64,000 nucleotides of DNA from Seiridium cupressi (taxonomy: Eukaryota; Ascomycota; Sordariomycetes; Amphisphaeriales; Sporocadaceae). Location of the stretch: positions 1-64,000 of the forward strand of contig JARVKI010000139.1 of NCBI GenBank assembly GCA_036674765.1. Reading direction: 5' to 3'. The first letter of the stretch is position 1. Every line of letters begins with the position of its first letter. Positions 59,775 through 64,000 of the stretch are shown here, in pieces. A program made the translations under genes and the position numbers. A model generated the notes under the pieces. It ran no database searches, had not been told where the DNA came from, and worked only from the letters and a program-made list of their open reading frames with translations.

Positions 59775-62700
59775 TCATCCGACTTGGGCAGCTCTCTTTT
59801 TCTCGACAACACTCTTCCACCTCGTTCTCACTAGTCTGAGTAACATCCAGGCCACTAACCTGTAAATCACCACCACAGCGGCCAACGCACCAATATTGAC
59901 TGCTCCGTTGACATTCAACTTATAGAGATCCAACACCTGTTCACCCGTAGAATAGATGCACTCCCCATCTGGTTGCTTCTGTGAGTCATTGCAGGTGAAT
60001 TGTACGCCCTTCAGACTGTAATGTGACAAGGCGGCCGTCGCGTACTTGAGCGGACTGAGGTAATTGAATGCCTTGAACAGCTCTGGCATGTCAATCGACA
60101 TGATTCCCGCGGTGACCTGAGCAACACTGAGTAGAACGGAGATGACGTTGACTGCGAAACCCGCATGGCTGAATAGTGTATTGAACATGATGCCCAAGCT
60201 CTCGCCACAGCTCACAATGGCGAAACAGCAGAAGACGTAGACAAAGTACAACTCAACTGTGCGTGGGAAGCCGACTGCAAGATCGGCAAGGACACCGAAG
60301 ATGAAGGACGAGATGATCTCGAAAGGGACCTCCAGGATTGTGTACGTAGTCAGGAATGCCTCCACGCTGTATACGCCGTCGTCGTCCTCACGGTAGAACA
60401 CTTCCCGTTCGGCGGGATATACAGCGACGTTCTGGAGCATGCCAACAAAGTAGAAGGCGCCGACTTCTTGGACAAACCCCACGCGGTTTTGTATGCTTGG
60501 ATAGTCATTGTGCAAAGGAGCGAAGAAAAGTGCTAGCACGAGAGCGAGGCCGAGAACTTGCATGATCCTTGCCAGTATTAATGGAGGCTGTCGTCGAATG
60601 TTTATGATGGCCCGGTGCATGAGCAGAGGAAGCGCGGTGGCAAAAGATGCGCGCTTGTGCACCATGGCCCCGAGCTCTGCTGGAGTGGCAAGAGTAGTCT
60701 TGTTGAACGACTTGCGACTCGGAACAGCTGAATTTTTCTTCTCCAGTTGTGCATCATCAGCTGCGTCGTTGGCGCCATGGGGAAACCCCTCTGTACTAGT
60801 TGCGGCGGTAGCAACTTCACCTTCGTCGTTGGTTGTTTTCTTCAGCATAGTCTCCTCCCTTTCGTCGATGTCGGCCAGACGTGTGGCTGCTTTCTCTGGC
60901 TCTGTGGGTATTTTCTCGGCATGATCTCGCCAAGCTTGAACCAACTTCCTGACCTTTTCCCGACTTTCTGCTTCCCTCTCTTCCTCTTGCAGGTCAATCG
61001 TGATGAGGTCCAGAGCGTAGTCGGCAGGATTCGTATGGTGCGGGCACTGATAACCAAGACCACTGAAATACCCAAGCATATCTTTTGCAGCTCCAGCATA
61101 TACAGGCGAGCCTCCACGTGCAAGTAACAACACATTACCAAAGTGTTTGAACAAATCCGATCTTGCTTGGTGGATTGTCAAGATCAAGGTACGACCTTCG
61201 TTGGCAAGTCCATGCAGAACTTCAAGAATACTGCTTGCCGTGAAAGCATCCAATCCTGAAGTGGGCTCATCGAGCAGTAGTACACGGGGGTCAGTCAGGA
61301 TCTGCACAGCGATGCTGACACGCCGCTTTTCGCCTCCTGAAATGCCTTTGACCAAGTCGCTTCCTACGAGATTGTCTGCGCAGTCCTTCAACCCCATTTT
61401 GAGTAAAACCTCTTCAGCCCGATCGTATTTCTGCTGCTTACTCATCCATGATGGTAGCCGCAATCCTGCAGCAAATCGAAGTGTTTCGCGGACTGTGAGC
61501 GAAGGGAGTAAGGCATCATCGTCTTGGCAAACGTATGACACTATCGATCGAATCACTGATTCGGACGGAACGGCGCTGTTAAAGGTGAGTTTTCCAGATG
61601 GTTGGTAGCGGGTTCCAAAGGAGCCTTTCAAACGAAGAGCCATCGCATTTAGCAAGCTTGTTTTACCAGAGCCAGACGGACCCATAACAATGTTTAGTTG
61701 ACCAGCTTGGAAGGTCGCGTTGACTGGGTTCAAAATCTTCTTTGTTGGCAGTTTCTTGCCCCAGGATGACCGTTTATCCAGAGCCAATCCAAAGTCGTCA
61801 AGCCCAACATCAATCGCTCGTACTTCCTGAACCGATCTTGCATTCATCTTCTCCTTGCCGACTGATAGATCTTTATCGGATGTCCTGGCTCTTGCAATTG
61901 TCATCTCGACCTTCAAGAACGCAAGTCCCACCCACGATGTTATGCAGAACAGCCCTACAAACCCTACCATAGCTAATATTGGTCGCGCAATCCATTCTTT
62001 GGGAAAACCGAGATTCTCCATGATATAACTGCCCGTATATGACGCACAGATTGGGTTGCTGGCGCCACCTTCACTTGGGCAGTCATAGAAGCTATCCTCA
62101 AACTCGTTTCCGCATAATGCTCCAAACCCATAGTACTGAAAATGTTAGATTCGCTAGCGATGGATCAAGGCATCATATCTCTTACCGTATAAGTGGTATA
62201 CTTCAGCCAGCGAACGTACACTGGGATCGTGTTGCTCTGTACAAAATATCCACAAGCCATACTTTGAAGTGTGTATGTCAGGTTGCCAATGAGACTAGCG
62301 CCAGGGAAATGCCTGATTGCTGCGACCGATGTCATGGCCAGCATAATGGCGATGTAATGATTCAGCAAGATAATGGAAAAGAATGTAAAGAATTTCCCCA
62401 CTTCACGGTCGAATCCGACCATGAAATAATAAATCACGCTGTACAGGAATGGCACAGGTATGTCCTCCGTGAAGAAGCGAGCTATCCGGCGCGAAAGAAT
62501 AAATGGAAGTGCTGTGACACAACCCTCGACGTGTTCTCGGTCGAATGTGGGTATGTCGATAGTAAGTCGATATGTCTCAAACATAAGATAAAGATAGCCT
62601 TGCAGACCAACAGATGTATACAACGCACCCTGCCTAGATCTGATACCAGACTGGTCTCGAGGCAGGGCATAGAATATGTATCCTGTGATGATTGCCATAG

Positions 62701-64000
62701 AAATGGCCTCGCCTAGCGATCCTGCCATGCCCATGGGATCTCGGATAGTGACCTTGAGTGTTCGGTCTGTAAGGACCCGAGTCTGGCGGAAGAAACCGGC
62801 GTGTTGCTCTTGATCCCGTTTTGTCGACTTTGACTTGCTTTCAGCTGCTGTTTCAGCTATCGGAGGAAATCGTTCAGATGTCGCTTCGCTCCAAGCTGCC
62901 TTCAGTCTCTCCACACGAGCAGTAGTTTCTTCCTCGAGTTCTGGCGTCCGATTGTCGATGGCGGCGTGATCGATATAGAATTCGGCCGGATTGACGAAGG
63001 GTGGCAGGCCGAAGCCGAGATCGGAGAACCATATACCACATTCGCTCCTGGGACCAGAGTAGACAGAACCTCCTCGAGACAAGATGACCAGATTATCGAA
63101 CAGATCCCAGATCTCTGATCGTGGCTGGTGAATGGTGGTAATAACGGTGCGGCCCTTCTTAGCCAGAACCTTCAAGGTCTTGACAAGTTGATGCGCGCTT
63201 GTCGCGTCTAGGCCGGTCGTGGGTTCATCGAGGAAAAGGACTGACGGGTTGGCGAGCAGTTGAACACCAATGCTCGTCCTCCTCTTCTCACCACCGGAGC
63301 ACCCCCTATGTTGACTGTTTCCAATCCTGGTATCTGCACATTCCTTTAATCCTAGCTCGAGAATCACTTCCTCTACTATGCGCAGACGATCTTCTTTTGA
63401 TGTCGACGAAGGCAAACGCAAATCGGCCGAGTATCTGAGTGTTTCCCGGACCGTCAGCGTCGGTAATAGAATATCTTGCTGCATAACATAAGCATGTCTG
63501 GCCGAGTGAACCCCCTCGATTCCGTTGAACGTGACGGATCCAGTTTGCGACAGCCTGCTGCTGAACACACGCTCTGCTACTGTATTTAGTAAAGTTGTCT
63601 TCCCGCTCCCACTTCCACCAAGAATGGCAGTCAAAGTGCCAGGCTGGAACGACGCATTGATGGCGGTGAGCACGGTCTTGGTTTTGGGAGTGCTATTCTG
63701 TTTCTTAGATGACTTCCGACCGAATAACTCTGGGTAGGTCGATGGCTCAAACAGTGATGGCGAAGTATCAACTCCCACTGTAAGGCTCCTCAACTGAACA
63801 TCGACATGTTCTACATCGTCCAGAGACATACGGCCAGCAACAGAAAATGATGCCCGTCGTTCTAGGTCCAAATGCCCTACCTCCATTGACGTCGACATGG
63901 AGCTGGCAGGCTCGACCTTCTCTTGGCCAAATTTCCTGTGATTATGCATCGGCGTCTGGTCAGTCTCTCCTCCCGTGTTCCTGTGGTCTGTCGTCGACAT
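59775..64000 (-). CDS. Full-size ABCG transporter (NBD-TMD twice)
   Basis: Exons 62186-64000 and 59775-62135 with a 50-bp intron (GTAAGA...TCTAACATTTTCAG); 1391 aa as read. The first half has Walker A GGSGSGKTT (128-136), signature CSGGEKRR (about 234-241), Walker B VLFLDEPTTGLD (about 254-265) and a membrane region. The second half has GPSGSGKTS (757-765), ISGGEKRR, VLLLDEPTSGLD and TMD2 to the C-terminus. The NBD-first order repeated twice marks the ABCG group; the sequence is White-like rather than typical PDR. Both ATP sites keep their catalytic motifs. It would export lipids or small toxic compounds at the plasma membrane; the substrate is unknown. The first ATG coincides with the last base of the window, so an upstream start or exon cannot be excluded. 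Confidence 0.92.

Overview
The window is genomic DNA of a filamentous ascomycete (Pezizomycotina). The evidence is: nearly all introns are 46-80 bp with GT-AG ends and CTAAC/CTGAC-type branch sites; a 5S rRNA gene stands alone among protein genes; there is an A+T-saturated block of the kind left by repeat-induced point mutation (RIP); and the gene families are typically fungal (HET and NACHT proteins, hydrophobin, Zn2Cys6 regulator, P450). I cannot place it to class or genus. No chromosome end, rDNA array or CRISPR array is visible, and I recognised no tRNA.

Left part (1-14.4 kb): repeat- and relic-rich. A RIP-type A+T block of about 6 kb ends beside a damaged 5S copy, followed by a broken Ty3/Gypsy reverse-transcriptase fragment. 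Then comes an apparently intact NACHT STAND (NLR-like) gene, a well-preserved 5S rRNA gene, and three relics in a row: a frameshifted 3'-5' exonuclease, a frameshifted HET domain and the tail of an MFS transporter.

Middle (14.4-32.7 kb): mostly intact genes. They are a kinase-like protein with a possible mitochondrial presequence, a five-exon cytochrome P450, two copies of a small inverted-repeat element (MITE-like), a class I-like hydrophobin, a mitochondrial polyprenyl diphosphate synthase (ubiquinone side chain) divergent from a Vma12-type V-ATPase assembly factor, an Eco1-type zinc-finger protein without the acetyltransferase domain, a small one-TM protein and a Zn2Cys6 transcription factor.

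A stretch of about 9.6 kb (32.7-42.3 kb) has normal base composition but no gene I can support. It is followed by a four-exon GNAT acetyltransferase, an APH-fold phosphotransferase-like gene lacking the expected metal-binding Asp, and a nitrate-reductase-type molybdo-flavohaemoprotein with a probable GC-AG intron.

Right part (51-64 kb): an orphan STAND N-terminus, degenerate coding traces, a large HET-NACHT-WD40 gene broken by a one-base shift just after its P-loop, a DJ-1/PfpI protein and a full-size ABCG transporter that reaches the window edge.

The recurring theme is non-self recognition machinery: one intact NACHT gene, one broken HET-NACHT-WD40 gene, one HET relic and one STAND N-terminal relic. 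It sits among RIP and transposon scars and is interleaved with ordinary metabolic genes. Exon boundaries were worked out by hand from splice signals and reading frame; each multi-exon model called intact sums to a whole number of codons.
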